From positions 72,501-102,306 of the forward strand of contig CAUYUJ010000866.1 of NCBI GenBank assembly GCA_963575745.1: a stretch of 29,806 nucleotides of DNA. Reading direction: 5' to 3'. Numbering within the stretch: position 1 is the stretch's first letter; the number at the start of each line of letters is the position of its first letter. The position numbers and the translations under genes are program-made. This document shows, one piece after another, positions 29,689 to 29,806 of the stretch. The notes beneath the pieces are model-generated. The model searched no databases. It saw only the letters and a list, made by a program, of their open reading frames with translations, and was not told the DNA's origin. Source of the stretch: Prorocentrum cordatum (Eukaryota; Sar; Dinophyceae; Prorocentrales; Prorocentraceae).

Positions 29689-29806
29689 CGTCAGATGGGC
29701 AACAAAGCCTTGCAGACAGCAGTGGGTAGGAGCGGCTAGTCCCGTCGTGCTGTAACACTTTGCGAATCGCGGGGGATGTCTATAGCTTGTTTCGATCCCG
29801 AGCCCG

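Overview
The window looks like nuclear DNA of a dinoflagellate (genus not determinable from sequence alone). It is visibly GC-rich and loaded with microsatellites and long homopolymer runs. I see no intact gene that I can name. The one clearly recognisable protein-coding element is a decayed Ty1/copia-type retrotransposon. Its short motifs (a VDD reverse transcriptase box inside FVDDFRLAG, a GIYLGY integrase tail box, VRVMKYDM) are of the kind I know from dinoflagellate copia proteins. I see no bacterial operon structure, tRNA, rRNA or CRISPR array, and no copy of the dinoflagellate spliced-leader sequence.

Layout. 1-4.6 kb is repeat DNA: a roughly 265-bp TTGGG-rich array (1-1105), a duplicated compound minisatellite (1155-2690), and trinucleotide arrays (3.55-3.65 and 4.06-4.59 kb). 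Then 5.06-12.5 kb holds a plus-strand copia relic. In order I read a gag zinc-knuckle-like stretch, the integrase zinc finger, the integrase core and its C-terminal tail, reverse transcriptase, the connection region and RNase H. These are followed by a separate methyltransferase-like reading frame. The relic is broken by many frameshifts and stops, and by internal expansions: a GGGTCGCG minisatellite, a 29-base G run and about 400 bp of (TA)n/(GA)n. From 12.6 to 19.6 kb plus-strand coding-like segments of unknown identity continue in broken frames. A C-run-rich minisatellite interrupts them at about 15.9-16.45 kb and is bracketed by a duplicated 83-bp coding segment.

20.0-21.6 kb is a 64-bp satellite split by two blocks of other repeats. 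22.3-26 kb has further coding-like DNA, interrupted by a 149-bp hairpin-rich satellite (23.8-25.0 kb). That insert is flanked by perfect 31-bp direct repeats. 27.0-29.1 kb returns to repeats: a second copy of the 4.6-kb dispersed repeat, (ATC)n, the TTGGG-rich family and (GGA)n. The last 0.7 kb holds an AT-rich island and a small minus-strand ORF.

The picture is a retroelement graveyard. All recognisable coding relics between 5 and 19.6 kb point the same way (plus). The most interesting item is the methyltransferase-like frame just downstream of the RNase H relic, which may be retroelement cargo. All domain calls come from reading motifs by eye and have not been checked by any search.
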